The notes under the pieces: generated by a model
What the model was told of the DNA's origin: nothing
What the model saw: only the letters and a program-made list of their open reading frames with translations
Databases searched by the model: none
Shown here: piece after piece, positions 48,866-62,448 of the stretch
How positions within the stretch are numbered: position 1 is the stretch's first letter
How the letters are laid out: each line of letters begins with the position of its first letter
Assembly: GCA_035048495.1 (NCBI GenBank)
Contig: JASUTR010000186.1
Coordinates: 7,501 to 71,500, forward strand
Reading direction: 5' to 3'
From: Euptelea pleiosperma
Taxonomy: Eukaryota; Streptophyta; Magnoliopsida; Ranunculales; Eupteleaceae
Length of the DNA: 64,000 nt
Program-made: the position numbers and the translations under genes

Positions 48866-51800
48866 TGTAATACCCTGAACTTTCGTTCTAGGGTATTATG
48901 GTAAATTCACCTAATAATGAAAACCTGAAACTTTTTCAGACTCTTATTATTGTTTTTATTGTTTAATATCATGTATGAGTATGTGTATTTAATTTGGTTT
49001 CGTTCTGACAACTTTGAAAAACCTACTATTTTTGAAACTTGCTCTTTAGGGCTAAATTCTTGCTAAAAATAATGAACCATAATTTGCAGGGGACTTTTTC
49101 TTTCCCCAGCTAACATTCCAAAACTTTTATAAAAAAATTATTTTGTGGGCCCGAGACACCAAAAATATTCCTATTTTATCCTTACCAACTTACCTGTGAA
49201 ATTTGAAACCTTTCTTGAGACATGAAAACCCTAGCGGGAGATTTTGGGAGATTTTGACAAAAATAGTATTTTTATAATTTTTGAACTTCCTACCATTCGC
49301 ATATTTTTCAAAAATAATATTTAATTATATTTTATTTATTTAATAAGCGTGGGATCCGCAAATCACTTTCGGGTCATTCCGATGTCATTTGACACTTTTC
49401 TAGAGTTTTGAACGTTTTTATGATTTGTGTGTGTGACATGTGTCAATACCTTATTGTATGGACTTTTAAATTATATAATATAGTTTGATTGAATTAATTT
49501 ATAATTATTTGTGTTATGATTGTTGGGTGGGGCCGTATGGCCGATCTAGAAGTCTTTTGGGCTTAATAATATTCTTAAATGAAGCCTGTTGATGTATATG
49601 GGCCTTGGGCCCATTCTTAACCCATTAATAGTGTAAAATATAAGTTTTTGAGGGTTGAAAAAGTCATCCCTTTGCTAGTTACGAATTTTAACAAAATAGA
49701 AACCCTAATCCTTCCCTAAACCTATTTATTAAAAACCCTAAAGCTTTAGAAGTTTTCAAAACCAAACTCCATTAAAGAATAGAGTAAGCTCCATTAAACC
49801 TTCATCCGGGCACCGATCGCACTCGAGCAAGAAGGGAGAATTGGCGGGGACTCCGATTTGAAGAACATACTCCGAGGAGAGGACGATCCGACGATTTTCA
49901 AATTTGAAGAAACTTTTAATTTCATTAAAGTTCAAGAAACCTTAAGGTAAGTGCACTTGATCCATCCTATACTTGTTTTTCTTCAAGATTTTGTTTTTGT
50001 TTCATTAGATAATGGTTGATACTCATTATAAATTAATTTCAACAATATTTATTTTATTCTTATTGGGTTGATCTTTATTTTGGGCCACCATGATGGGTTG
50101 GGCCATCGTCTATTTTGTACCTATAACGGATGATTATGTTCTTTATCATTTTCGTTGTATTTTTATAATTAAAATATTTTTATAATTATTTTTTCTAAAT
50201 ACCTCTATGAATCTATTTTTCAAAACCGTTTAGTTTATATTTTTTTGATTTTTATTGATTAAGTTATGATTTTTCTAAGTTGTATGACTTTACCAAAAAA
50301 CCCAGAATTTCAGATTTTACACGGTCCGATTCACTTGGGATTTCGATCTATATTTTTAACCTAAATATTTTTCTAATTATTTTTCATCGTACCTCTATCA
50401 ATCTAGTTTCTAGAACCTTTGAGTTTATATTTTTCTGATTTGTATTGATTAAGTTATGATTTTTCAAACGTACTGGACTTTTCTGTAAAACTCAGAATTT
50501 CAGATTTTACACGGTCCACTTTACCTAAGACTTCGATCTATATTTTTAATCTAAATATTTTTCTAATTATTTTTCACAGATACCTTTATCAATCTAGTTT
50601 CTAGAACCTTTGAGTTTATATTTTTCTGATTTGTATTGATTAAGTTATAATTTTTCAAATGTGCTGGACTTTTCTGTAAATCCCAGAATTCCAGATTTTA
50701 CACGGTCCAATTTACCTGAGATTTCGATCCATATTTTTAATCTAAATATTTTTATAATTATTTTTCACAGATACCTCTATCAATCTAGTTTCTAGAACCT
50801 TTAAGTTTATATTTTTTTGATCTGTATTGATTAAGTTATGATTTTTCAAACGTGCTGGACTTTTCTGTAAAACCCAGAATTTCATATTTTACACGGTCCA
50901 CTTCACTTGAGATTTCAATCCATATTTTTAACCTAAATATTTTTTTAATTATTTTTCATAGATACCTCCATCAATTTAGTTTCTATAACCCTTGAGTTTG
51001 TATTTTTCTGATATGTATTGATTAAGTTATGAGTTTTTAAATGTGTAGGACTTTTCTGTATCCCAGATTCTGTCCGGCCCAATTAATTAAGATTTTTGAC
51101 CTATATTTTGAATCCGAATATTTTTCTATTTATTTTTTTTTTTTCTAAAATCTCTGTAAATCTAGTTTTTAAATCCATTGAGTTTATATTTTTCTAATTC
51201 ATATTTATTTAGTTATAATTTTTATAATGCAGTATATTTTTTTTTAAAAAATACCTATTAATTGTTCGTGGTTCGGTCATGATTATTAACTATTAAGGTT
51301 TTAACCTTGTTGTTTGACTAAACCCTAGATGGTTTGACCTATACCTGTATGCATGGGGATCCCACCCATGTGTCTTGGATCTCTGATAGGGTTCGGCCAA
51401 GTGTCTTGGATCCCTCTTTAGAGTTCGACCTTGTGTCATGGATCCCTCATAGGGTTCGGCCATGGCGTGTTGGATTCTCTTGCGATTTTCACTTATATTA
51501 TTCATCGATGTTGATTGTGATATTTGGTTATGTCTTATTGACTATTATACCTAGATGGTTCGACCTATACTTGTATGCATGGGGATCCCACCCATGTGTC
51601 TTGGATCCCTCATAGGGTTCGGCCAAGTGTCTTGGATCCCTCTTTAGGGTTCGACCTTGTGTCATGGATCCCTCATAGGGTTCGGCCATGGTGTGTTGGA
51701 TTGTCTTGTGATTTTCGCTTATATTATTCATCCGTGTTGATCGTGACCTTCGGTGATTGTTACATGTTATTCATGGTTAACCCTAATTCGTTCCCATATT

Positions 51801-52695
51801 ATTACTCTTAATGATCATTGGTTCATTTTATATTTTTATTTAAATGTTAAATACATGGGTGCTTATGTCATGTAACCCTAGTACATCTTGTTGTCATACC
51901 ATGATCATCACGTCATTTCATATAAGGAGTGCATAAGGGAACGGGGTTGAAGTATATTATATACGTTTATATTGGTTTTATCAATTAATCAGGGTTCGGT
52001 ACCCTAGGGTGAAAGGCCCCAGACGTTATTATATCCTGCAGATGGGTCGATGAGACCGCTCCCAGTGCGGGAAGGAGATGGAGACCCTATGTGGTTATGG
52101 GTACTAGTTGCATTGGCATCCCTTACTCATCTGCATTCATCCTCATATTCATGCCATCTTTATTATACGATTGAGATGCATACCTTGATTAAAAAACTTG
52201 TATAGTATGATATCATACCATGCACACTGTTGTATTACTGGGCCTCGGCTCACGGTGCTACACCGATACCATTTTCAGATTTTGAGGAGCCGGGTACGTG
52301 AGATGATTTTGAGACGAAAGACTCCGGTGCATTCGAGGAGATCGGCGAGGATTTGGGAGTTGATCCCACACTTTAGAAAGTTGTATTTGATTTTTTTATA
52401 ACATTATTTATTTATTTTCACGGGCATGTAAGCCTTTGATTGAGAGCATGTTCTCACTTCCATCTCTTCACATTTAGTTGATTGATTGAATTATTTGAAT
52501 TATAAATTATTTAAATTATTTGTTTCCTACATCTACTCTTCTTTTTTTTCTTAGTGGGTTTTCGAATGAACCTTAGTAGTCTAATTGACCTAATTGGACC
52601 ACTAGGGGACATTCATGGATCACCTCTGGGTTCGGGTACGGGTCGATCCACGGATTTTTGGGTCGTATTTGGGTATCCGGATTCGGGGCGTGACA
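48866..52695 (+). repeat. 3' LTR
   Basis: 3,830 bp, co-linear with the 5' LTR, one base longer net. Typical differences are scattered transitions (e.g. CAGGGGAC here, CAGGAGAC in the 5' LTR near 44,434). It contains the same 190-bp and 225-bp arrays. Followed by CATAC (52,696-52,700). Confidence 0.92.
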
Positions 52696-52700
52696 CATAC

Positions 52701-54600
52701 AAATAAGGCTTACGATCATCATAACATATACAGAGGACACATGCGGATGTGGGAGCCACCATCAAGGACCAATTTCATTGGATGATCATGACCCTTTGAT
52801 CTGTTATAGTCATTTGATCCAATTTAAGTTTTATATAATAGCTTTCTTGTGGAGCACCCAGCAAGAGTAGGCGCTGCAAGCCGTATCGCGTAAGGCGCTC
52901 ACTTTGTCACCTGCGCGCTTCGGCCTGACAGAACGGAATGGAACGGGACGGTACGGAATTAGAACGGGGGAGTCGGCGCTGTTCGTTACCAGCAGTCTTA
53001 GTTTTCTAGTTGAGATCCTCCCGCTTCTAGCTGATCACCCCCTTGTCTGTATAGATTGACAACCTATACAGGCCAGGAAGCCCCAAGATTATGGGAGCCT
53101 TACCGGCGGCCGGCGGGTAGGCGGATACGAGTGACCATAAGACTTTAGGTGCAACCGAGCACTCAAGTCAGCGACTTAAACCGGCCCTAGGTCGGGGGGT
53201 GTCGTCGCACTAGAATCGTCAGTACAGATTCGCAACCCCATCGGTCAATATGCGTTCAACCCCCAAAAGCACTCCTATGATCACAAGGCAGGAGAGAGGC
53301 CTATCAATAAAATGGGTAATCCTACTATCTATAGTAATGCCAATAAATCCAATCCTTGTCTCTAGTGCTCCCTGCATCCAAAAAAGCCTGGCCCACCTGT
53401 CAAATCCACCTATGCCGGCAGGGAATTGCTCTACTATTATCGGTGCTTACTCCGGTCACCTTCAGGGGAAGGGCTGTTCGAGACAGCCTATTAGAGTAGA
53501 TTATTGCATGACGATTCCTTGGGGGTGGGCAGAAGGCAAACGGAAGGCGACCAGAAAAAAATGCCTTCTCGGGTGCATTTTTCAGCACCTCCAGGGGAAT
53601 AAACCTGTTGATGCATTCTAGTTCAATCTCCTATAAAGGTCTTCCTCTCCTAAAGCACCTCCTTAGTCGACTTATAATCTACCCTAGATTTAGAATTTCG
53701 TTCCGTCAGGTCTCCGGTCGGAGATAGGATAGCCTGCCAACTATTCAATAGGTTTCATTCCCTCCTCGACAGTTGACTCATCTTTAGGCACCCCAGATGG
53801 GACCCCCTAGCTTACGCCTCCCCCTATTGTCCCTCTGTAGGCTTGGGGAGCAATTCCATTCAAGGCTTAAGCTCGATGAAATAAGTAAAAAAGCATCCGC
53901 ATCCTTGTTCCACACCGGGCACAAATGGTCGGCCCGACCACTCCTTTGGATTGAAATCGCCAGTAGCTGGTTTCCCATGTCAAAACCAGGAATGTCTTTG
54001 CTCTCTAGTTTCCTTGGGTTGTCCAGATTGATCCTGTCCCCGCTTTGATCGTTGACCACCAATACCGAGCTATCTCCTTCTTGCCATCAGCTCTCTTCCA
54101 GAGTGTTTGAAAGTTCCCGCTCCCTTGCTCATGCCCATTTTGGCCCACCTAGCCTGGTTGTTCGATAGGGCTGCTCGACGCCTGCGTCTCTTATCTCAGT
54201 AAGCTTGCCTTCTTGCCCGATAAATACCCTGCTCTTGCAGTTCATGCACTCAACTCCTACTTGCCTTCAGTGCAGGACGGAGAGAGAAATCCCCTTGCTG
54301 TACTAGATCGGTGGTTCACTAACTATATCATAGTTGAGGTTCTTGTTCTGCTAGCGAGTTTCATGTCGACTTGCCGGGAACAAGAACATCTTATACGTGA
54401 ATCTTCTTTCTCAATAGGAAGCGGCCGGCACTTTTTCTTTAACAGGAAGTGTTGAACCGGGCAAAAACAACAGGAACCCACGCCTAGAGAAATAGCGGAT
54501 AGTTTTTACTCTCGTAAAATGCCGCCCGCCTTTTGGCTAAAGAATCTATCATTGAATTCACCAGCTCCGGCTGAATGAAGGGGGAGGAGTAGTCCTCAAG
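52701..54600. other. Organelle-like intergenic block, right half
   Basis: Continues the block interrupted at 44,208: taking out the LTR element and one CATAC joins TCCTTTTCATAC to AAATAAGGC. Same texture, with GC-rich stretches such as 52,870-53,180 (CGGCGGCCGGCGGG). Frames of 80-123 codons occur on both strands (53,250-53,621; 53,797-54,048), but none is recognised and opposite-strand frames overlap, so I call no gene. The right boundary is set by the return to AT-rich DNA near 54,600. Confidence 0.4.
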
Positions 54601-57400
54601 AATGATTAGAACTTTTTGGATTGTTCTATGAATTTGTTGCTATGTGACAAGGACAGTCAGTCTATTCTTTAAAAATGTTTTTAATTGAACATGTGTCCAC
54701 CATTGTTAGACATGCTTTAGCATGCCTTTTTTCTAGCGATTGAGCTGGGATGCACCTGTGAGATTGTGCTTGCAATGAAGATTGTCACCTAATTCAATAT
54801 GTTGAAAGTTAGCATACTTCAGCATGCATATTAGCGCAAAATATTGATATATGCTTTCTTTTGTTTCCATGCAGTCAGTGGACCCAGATGGTAGCGGTGA
54901 GTATAAAAAATGGTGCTAGCTTACGCCATACTCTTCTTTTTGGGGGTGTTTGGTATGGCAGCCATGATTAAAATGCAAGGTTTCTTGAATTTTCAAGGTA
55001 AACGACATTCTTTACACTTCGATGTTGAAAATTTGGTCAGGTGCAAGTGGGGGGTAATATAGTTTTTTCCTATCTCCATGTCTCTGATTTGTTTGGAACC
55101 TGCAGCCTCACCTTTTGATCCACCTTAAGAAAATAGATGCCAATATATTTTACATGTGCTGATTTTGGTCTCAAAGTTTTAAACAAAATCATATTCAACT
55201 TGAATGTACCCCTCACCAGCTTATTGGTGTTCCAGTCTTTGTTGACAATAAACTTTCCCATTACTAACTCTTCATTATGCCAAATTACTAACATTTTGTA
55301 TGGAGAATGGTTAAGTGTACAGTTATTTCTAACTATCTGAACGTGCCTGATGAATATTGTGATATTATGAACTTGAACATTATCAGTTTAATAACTTGTT
55401 ATTTCTGTACATACTATTGCATTTGTATTTTTTCTTGCAATGGGTATAGTCACACAATGACTAATCTGTGTTTGTAACCTTTATTCCTCTCTACTTAAAA
55501 GGAGCTAAACCTTTTGTCCGAGATATCTAGTTAAGATGTTAGAGCTCCAATCCTTTCAGTGTAATGCATGATGTTCTAATGGCATGTCCGTTATAGATTT
55601 TCTGTTTCTGCTTTGATATCTTAACATGAGATGTCAATCACTTTTCACAAATGTAACAATTTTAGATAGCAAAACTAATGATGATGGAAAAACACAACTT
55701 GATTTATAACTCGCTCCTTCATATTGCCATCAATTGGAATGCTTGAAGATGAAGCTTACTCTGATGATAAATACTATTTTGTTATGATAATTGATCATCA
55801 CTATGAATGCATTTTATGCAGGTTCTGCTGCACATCTGAATACCTTAACCCCATCATTGTTACCATTGCAGCTCCAGTCCTCCGTGACACTTATATGCCC
55901 AGCTGGACACACCCCTAAGGTATCAATTATCATCCTTTCGCTTCCTCCCAGCTCAGAAAATAGTAGAACCTAACCTCAAATCACTGTTTTGTCGAAGTTC
56001 TAATTAGATATAGATAGATTAATTGTGGTGCTTGTGTTCGAGGAGGAATTGGAAATGTGCATTGAAGAAATTTGAACTTTTACTAAAGAATTTTGTTGTT
56101 CATTGACAATAATTTTGGTTTGTTTATTTTACTTCCGTGCATAATTTAGTACATTTGTCAACTTTCCAAATCATAATTTTATCTTGTCGATCCTAGTTGA
56201 TCTTGTATCAAGGCTTCTCCAGTATTCACCATATTTGCGTTGAACTACTGTAAGAAATTTCAGTTCCCTTTCCAAGTAAAATTCATTTTTGCTCAATTTT
56301 TCAATATGAGTAATATATGGAAGTCTGTCACACGCTTGCCGTTGAAGGCCTGTGCACGCCTCTTTTTCTTGAGGACCGGTTACTGTTTGTAGAGGGTTGT
56401 GTAGGACCATAGGAATTTGAAAGAAGTTGATGCTACAAGGAAGAATGGTGAATTATTTATCAAATGGTGAATACTAATGTTGGTTTTATGACATTTTGAA
56501 TATTTTTTTAACTAAAGCTATTCTTAGCTGCCACTTGCCATTTATTATGGATGCTAGTGGCTTAGTTGCTTTAGCTACTAAGGAGTGAAAGATTATTTGT
56601 TATTTGTACTTCTGCAATAGTTGGAGTGTAGGTCCTACGTGTTTATGAATTTGTAATTTTTCCATGTTTAGAGTTAATTATATGCCTGTTGCCTATTGTA
56701 GACAGATAGCTAGGGACGCATGGTAGCCATGCACCAGCATGCAAATGAGTTGGCATGAGGTGTAAATCAAGTGTATTACATTTGCTCAAAACCCAGCCAA
56801 GCATCGAAGCCATTTGACTATGCTTAGGGAAGAGATTATAGAATAAAATAAACACAAATTTGTTATTGCTGGAGCATCTCATTCTCCAGCAACATTATCT
56901 TCTTATCCAGCTGTATATTAAACCCCAAACGATCCTAGTTAAATAGCCATTGAACCTGCACAAAAAGAAAAAAATGATGAGACATTTAGAGCTTGGGAAT
57001 AGGAAAGACAACACATAGTGCCTTGAGCCAAACCCATTGCTACAGTTTTGGAGGGTGAGGGAGTTGTAGAGGAGTGGGAGCTCTGCTCCATTTTCCTTCA
57101 ATTTGAACAAGTAGATGACTATACCCTCTTGTTAGACTTTAGCCATGAAAATCTGAAATTTCCTTTTCCTATATTCTGTTCAGACCTATGTTGAATGTTT
57201 TGCTTATATTTCCTTCAATAGAGCTGAATAAACTTGAATTAAAGTAGACTTGATAAGCTTTCACATGAATCTAGTTTCACCCATTTTGGATCAAATTTGA
57301 TATGTTTAATTTATGATAAACCGGACCCTTTCTGTACAGCCTATGTTTTAAAATATTTTCTTCCATAAAAAGTGTGTTTTTTGTGACATTTTTAAATGAG
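54601..57400. other. AT-rich intergenic DNA with two exon-like islands
   Basis: No gene called. Two islands have splice-like borders. 54,875-54,896 lies between TCCATGCAG| and |GTGAGT. 55,822-55,918 lies between TTATGCAG| and |GTATCA and is open in one frame (SAAHLNTLTPSLLPLQLQSS and on to AGHTPK). They may be remnants of a gene or chance. The word GGGGGTGTTTGG near 54,944 resembles hAT-type element edges. The rest shows nothing I can name. Confidence 0.3.
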
Positions 57401-60400
57401 AAAATCAGTGCGTGATGCCCATTTAATTTAAATGAAAATGAAATGATTTAAAGGGGTTTTCATTAGAGGAAGTTGTGGCAGTTTTTATGGCCATTAATGG
57501 CCATGTGAATGACTGAAATGGAGTCCAATTCAGGCCATTTCTGCTAAAACAGATCAGGGCATAACGCCCATACAGATTGATTAACGAACCGAGTGCGATT
57601 ATAGATTGTTGGGCGAAGTTGTATGGGCCCCACATGGCTGGAAGTAGGCCATCCATGACCGTGAAGAAGTCTGAAATGGTTCTGGTTCAGAAGATTGAAC
57701 CAGAACATCCAGATGAAGAGATGAAGTTAAAAAAAAAACAGAGAAACAAAAAGAAAATCATGGACCTTAAAGAGAGGCCAACGCTTGTTCATGGGAAGCC
57801 CATAGGGCTGGCCTGTTTTGGAAACCAAGAAAAAAGTAAAGGTGAAAGCTTCACCTATAGTGGTTTTTTCTTTATAGAGGTCCAGTAAATGCTTCCAAGT
57901 TTTCCCAATTGACCCAATTGATAAAAATGTCTCAAACATTTTTAGACAAAAAATGCCTTAAACATTGGGAAATGTCATAGACCCAAATGTCATAGACTCT
58001 CAAGGAGTAAAGTAAAACTTTTGTCTCAATGTTGTGACAGAATCATATGTTACAACGCACAAAATGAGCCACATGGCACACTCTTGTGGAGGATAAGCTT
58101 TTGGGTTAGAACACTTCAAGCCTAACTAATGGAGCATTAGCTGGTGTGAAATAGATTATTCTATGCTCTAAGACATGCAGTATGCACTTCACAATTACTG
58201 ATGGAAAGTTATGAAAAGCCTCTTAGAAGCCACCTAAATGTTTAGAATAGAAACATAAAATTCAATTTTTATTAAAAGAGGGCCACTTATGCTGTACTCG
58301 ATGTCAACTCTCAAACACTAGACCTAAGATTCAGCCATTAACGGCTGGGATGGGTGCTACAACGATGCCCTGTTCTAGGCGTCTTTTCTTTGTGAAAAAA
58401 CATGGAGTTTTGGGACCATTTTCAGCAAAGAAAACAATCCATTCTTGGAAGTTTTTCTGCTGATAAATCTAAGCATCATGCCCACTATTTAAAGACATTT
58501 TTCTGCTATGAAAAATCCCATGTTTTAGAACCATTTTTCTTCTATAAAAATAGACCATTTTAGAGGCATTTTTGTGCAGAAAAACAACACAGTTGTGGTC
58601 ATTTGTGTGCTGTAAATGCAGCAAAAAAAAGGGAAGAATGGGGGAGAAGTTGGTGGTTTCTTAGTGGGCCCAACATGTCTGGACATAGGCCAATCATAGC
58701 CATGTTTGGTGGTGGGGAACGGCTCCCCTGTTTTGTTGCTGAACTGAAATGGAGACCCAAGAGAGTAACCATTTGCTGAACTGAAATGTGCTTCTGATCT
58801 TGTTCCCTCAAATTATGTTCTATCCATTTCTACCAACTATGGTCTCTCAACCTAAACCAATTGTAGAACTTTCAACCTTGTTCATTCATATAGTAGTGCT
58901 GCTTGGACAGAAGACCTTGACATTTATGGTAAACAAATGACTTATCTGGATGATTGTCTGAGAACACAATTTGATGATATTGTTTCCAAACAGGTGGTCC
59001 CATCTCCAACTTTTTTTTGGATACTTAAATTGAATGGATAATGATCACCAATCAGGCTGATTGTTGGTGTATGGGTCCATTAAGGGAGGCATACTGACAG
59101 CATGGTTGCTGCCCTTCTTTGGCATGATCTCACCAAAAACCATGAGTCTAAATTTAGTCAACTTGATATGAAACTATCTGTTCCGCCCTGCATATTTTTT
59201 AAATTTATCCATCTTGGCTAGAAACAATGTGGCAAAATGCTAGAAATTTCATAAACAGGAGAATTTTTTGTTGAGGAAAAACAAAACATAAAGGAGACAG
59301 AATTGATAACATTGAAGATCAATTACAGTTGGTTTATTTTCTCCTGGATTTAAGCTATGACTTTGGTGCTTGCAAGTCCATTGTGACTCGGTTGGATCCT
59401 AGAATATTTTGTGTTGGGAAATACAACTTGCTAGCATTTCTTTACTTTCTTAAACTAGTCATATTTTAGTCATTCAAATACTAAAGCTGATTTGGGGTTT
59501 GAAGTTCTAAAAATTGTATATTTCATTTATTTTACATTTTTATGGTATCTACTTTTTGATTATTGTTTATATAATTTGAGAGGATGGTATTCTCTTTTCC
59601 TACTTCGAGGAGTTTAGCTTCCTTAGTAGCTGGAATGCTCTACCAAGGGAAAAGCATTAGTAGTAGGAATGCCTGGCCCTACTCAAGTGCAAGCCTTAGT
59701 ACCTATTCTCTTTTCGTTTTTTTAGCCAAAGTTTTAGTTATGGAATGCTTTTTGCTGGTTAGAAGTATGCATTGGAAGGATTATTATTGGGTAAAGTTAT
59801 GTATGTTTTCCCATGATAAATTTTGCATTACAAACAAGAAACATGCCATTGAAGTGTAAATACTGATGTTTGTGCTATTCATCATGCCATGGACAAATGG
59901 CTTCATCTTGTGACTTCTAACATGGACCATATGATGTTTACACATTACATTGTGATGGATTATTAGGATAAATTTATGATTTGGTTGAAGCCCAAAACCA
60001 TTGACAACAACCCAAACAGAAACACACAAGCTACAACAACCCAGGCCAACCTAAGTCAAGAACTAGTAAAATCTTAACCAAGATTTTGTGCTCATTTAGG
60101 AGTATAGAAGGAATTCCACCGAATGAGTGCAATAAATTGGATGGTTTTGATCATCCATTCAGGTCAACTTTTGGTGCGACTTGTAAATGCTTACTCGTTG
60201 CGTGTGTTCATTTGCACTTCTATGTTGTTGGTAGGTGAACCTTGGATCTTTTTTGTGTCTTTTAATGTTTGTACATCACGTGAAACATTGCACAAGATCA
60301 ATGCTCTTTCTATTATTGTTTGTGCCTGATTCTTATTTGCTTCTACACTGCTACTATAATGATTATGCAGGTAGCCAAAGTGAAAACAAAAATTCAGGAA

Positions 60401-60900
60401 ATTTCAAACCAGTACCCTCAACAATTTGTCCTGGAATCACATCATCATATTAGTTATTTGAGTGCCAAAAAGTACACAACCATCGAACTGTATACTTGTC
60501 ATTATCGTACTTATATGTTATGGTTGTTGAGCACTTTGGCTCAACAGTTACCCTTAGATGTTTTGACCTCTATTGGCACATTTGTTGGGCCCATTGACAG
60601 CATTGGGATACTCAGATCCAATGGTTAGAGATCACTAATCAGTTTGAATATTTGTATGTAGGTCCACCTAGGAATGAGCCAAGCAGTTGTTGGATTGGTT
60701 ACTTTTGATGGGTTTATTTGTAACTATGTGATTCAAGCATTATTTGGGATATCAAATCCAAAGGTTAGAATTAACTAATTAGTCTGAATTTTTGTATGTA
60801 GGGACACCTAGGAATGAGCTTTTGGACTCTAAAGGTCAAGCAACTCTATATGGCTTTAGGTAGGCACAAGGGAATTACTGTGGATTGGATGTGATTTTTA
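57401..60900. other. Intergenic DNA with degenerate repeat-rich stretch
   Basis: No recognised gene. A 103-codon frame at 57,577-57,888 is Lys/Glu-rich and unassigned. GTGGGCCCCACATGTCTGG-like words near 57,625 and 58,670 suggest a shared repeat family. 58,390-58,590 repeats CATTTTTCTGCTATAAAAA-like words about every 50 bp. 60,371-60,455, after TTATGCAG|, is open and reads VAKVKTKIQEISNQYPQQFV; identity unknown. I see no promoter or RNA gene. Confidence 0.3.
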
Positions 60901-61058
60901 TTTTTTCAATATGCTGTGAATGTTGCTTTCACAACAAGAATGGTGATAAACCATTCCAAAAGCTTGGGAACGCCATTTTTTGGCACAGTTGTACCATTCC
61001 CAATTAGCGGCTTAGGAACGGTTTTGGGTTGTTCTAAAATGTTTTTTTTCTTGTAGTG
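60900..61058 (+). mobile_element. Orphan CACTA-type transposon end
   Basis: Ends TTTTTTTTCTTGTAGTG at 61,058, i.e. read inward CACTACAAGAAAAAAAAC, the commonest plant CACTA terminus. The inner 150 bp has repeated words (CCATTCC, GGAACGGTTTTGGG, GGGAACGCC) in both orientations, as in CACTA subterminal DNA. No matching 5' end was found in 54,600-61,058, so the element is truncated or its other end is too diverged. Confidence 0.5.
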
Positions 61059-62388
61059 ACGTTGGTACTCTTTCTGAGATTTTTACTAGTTTTTATATTT
61101 TATTATTAAATCTGATGTACTATATACTTTTAAACAATAAATTTATAATAGAATAGTGTTAAAATATCATAAAGGTCCTGAAATAACAGGATAATGGTTG
61201 TTATAATGGGGATGACAGTTACTAATTAATGCCCATTATATTATGGATATTATATATATATATGACATAATCAGGTATGATAGAGGACCATTGCAAAGAG
61301 AGGGTCCTCTTAGGGTTTCGGTCCAAAATCTCTCTTAGAGCTGGACGTCCAGCTACTTATCTTAGGTGGACCCCAGCCACCTTCTTCTCTCTTCAATCCA
61401 TCAAGAGTTTCTGGAATGATAGCAACCGTTGGATGCTCCCGTGTGGTTCAACGTGTTTTAGTAGAAACCCAACTTCAATCACCATCTTTTGATCTCCACC
61501 TTTCGATCTTGATCCCATGATATCGACTACCGTGTGTCGCGATGGTTCAAAGGTATGGGTTCATTTATTACATCAGCAGCTTGTAACCTCATTAATTTGG
61601 ATGCTTCGCCATTTTAGCAATAATCCATCTTTGTTCACCACACAATTCCTTACATGAAAGTCGGACCATTCCTTTTGGTCCATCCCATGTTTATCCAATG
61701 GCTCGCCTTCTTGAAGAGAATAAACAATTAAACAGGGTTAGGGCCATGGGTTTTGTACTTTTATGTGTGAGGAGAAAGAACAAAATGGATATATATTTTT
61801 AATGGAGCTTGATATTATACAATTAGCCTTATACATAGGCTAAATTATCTTACTTTCATTTACTCATTTTTTGTCCCTTAATGAAGATAGACAAGTTTTT
61901 AATTGGGAAGGTAGTATAAGGTAAAAGCTTGACTGAAATAAAGCTTGGAATTTTATGATTTTAAGGCACTATATTTCTCTTTTTCATTATATTTTAGCAA
62001 TTTGTAAGAACTTGAGGTGCAAAATTTGTTCACATTCTTACATATATATGCCCCACAATTGTGTTATGTATGATATGACTACAACAAATTACAGCTACCA
62101 TGGCATTAATTTCATTGCGTTTAATAATGAACGCCATAAATTACTAATATTCGACAGCGTTTTTAACTAAAACATCATTAATATCTTATTTTCACGTTTC
62201 TTGCACAGTGTTTAGTTGGAAATAATAGCGTCCTATCGCTGAACGCCGTTAAAGTTTTATTAAAATATCTCGACACCTCTCTCACCACTCCACCCTTTTC
62301 TATTCGACTTCGTAGCCCTCGCCACCAAATCCCTATTCGCTCCATTATTCTCCTCCACTCTTCTTCCCACAGTCGCCGCCATCAGACG
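61059..62388. other. Intergenic DNA, no gene recognised
   Basis: Contains a (TA)n run at 61,250-61,261. A pyrimidine-rich, leader-like stretch follows (61,300-61,540). At 62,078 GACTACAACAAATTACAG is a possible mutated transposon edge, followed by several GCGTTTAATAACG-like words. A 71-codon frame (61,277-61,492) is unassigned. Confidence 0.3.
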
Positions 62389-62410
62389 ATGCCGTTCGCC
62401 ATCGACATCG

Positions 62411-62448
<38 letters not shown>

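Larger units (their letters stand above)
44209..52695 (+). mobile_element. Non-autonomous large-LTR retrotransposon (Ty3/gypsy-type, LARD-like)
   Basis: 8,487 bp: LTR 44,209-48,037, internal 48,038-48,865, LTR 48,866-52,695. LTRs start TGTAATACCC and end GTGACA. The Met-tRNA primer site TGGTATCAGAGC lies 3 nt after the first LTR, and the polypurine tract TTTAAGGGGGGTAGAT abuts the second. The TGTAATACCC start and the GAGGATGAAATTTTCTTTAA lead-in to the tract resemble chromovirus (Tekay/Del-type) gypsy elements. No gag or pol is present, so it must have moved with another element's proteins. By eye the LTRs differ at about 40 sites in 3.83 kb (~1%), a recent insertion. Confidence 0.92.

Noticed and set aside
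61250..61261. TA run as a TATA promoter
   Set aside because: A simple (TA)n microsatellite with no gene identified downstream.
62078..62095. GACTACAACAAATTACAG as a CACTA end
   Set aside because: The first base is wrong and no inverted partner or 3-bp duplication could be found.
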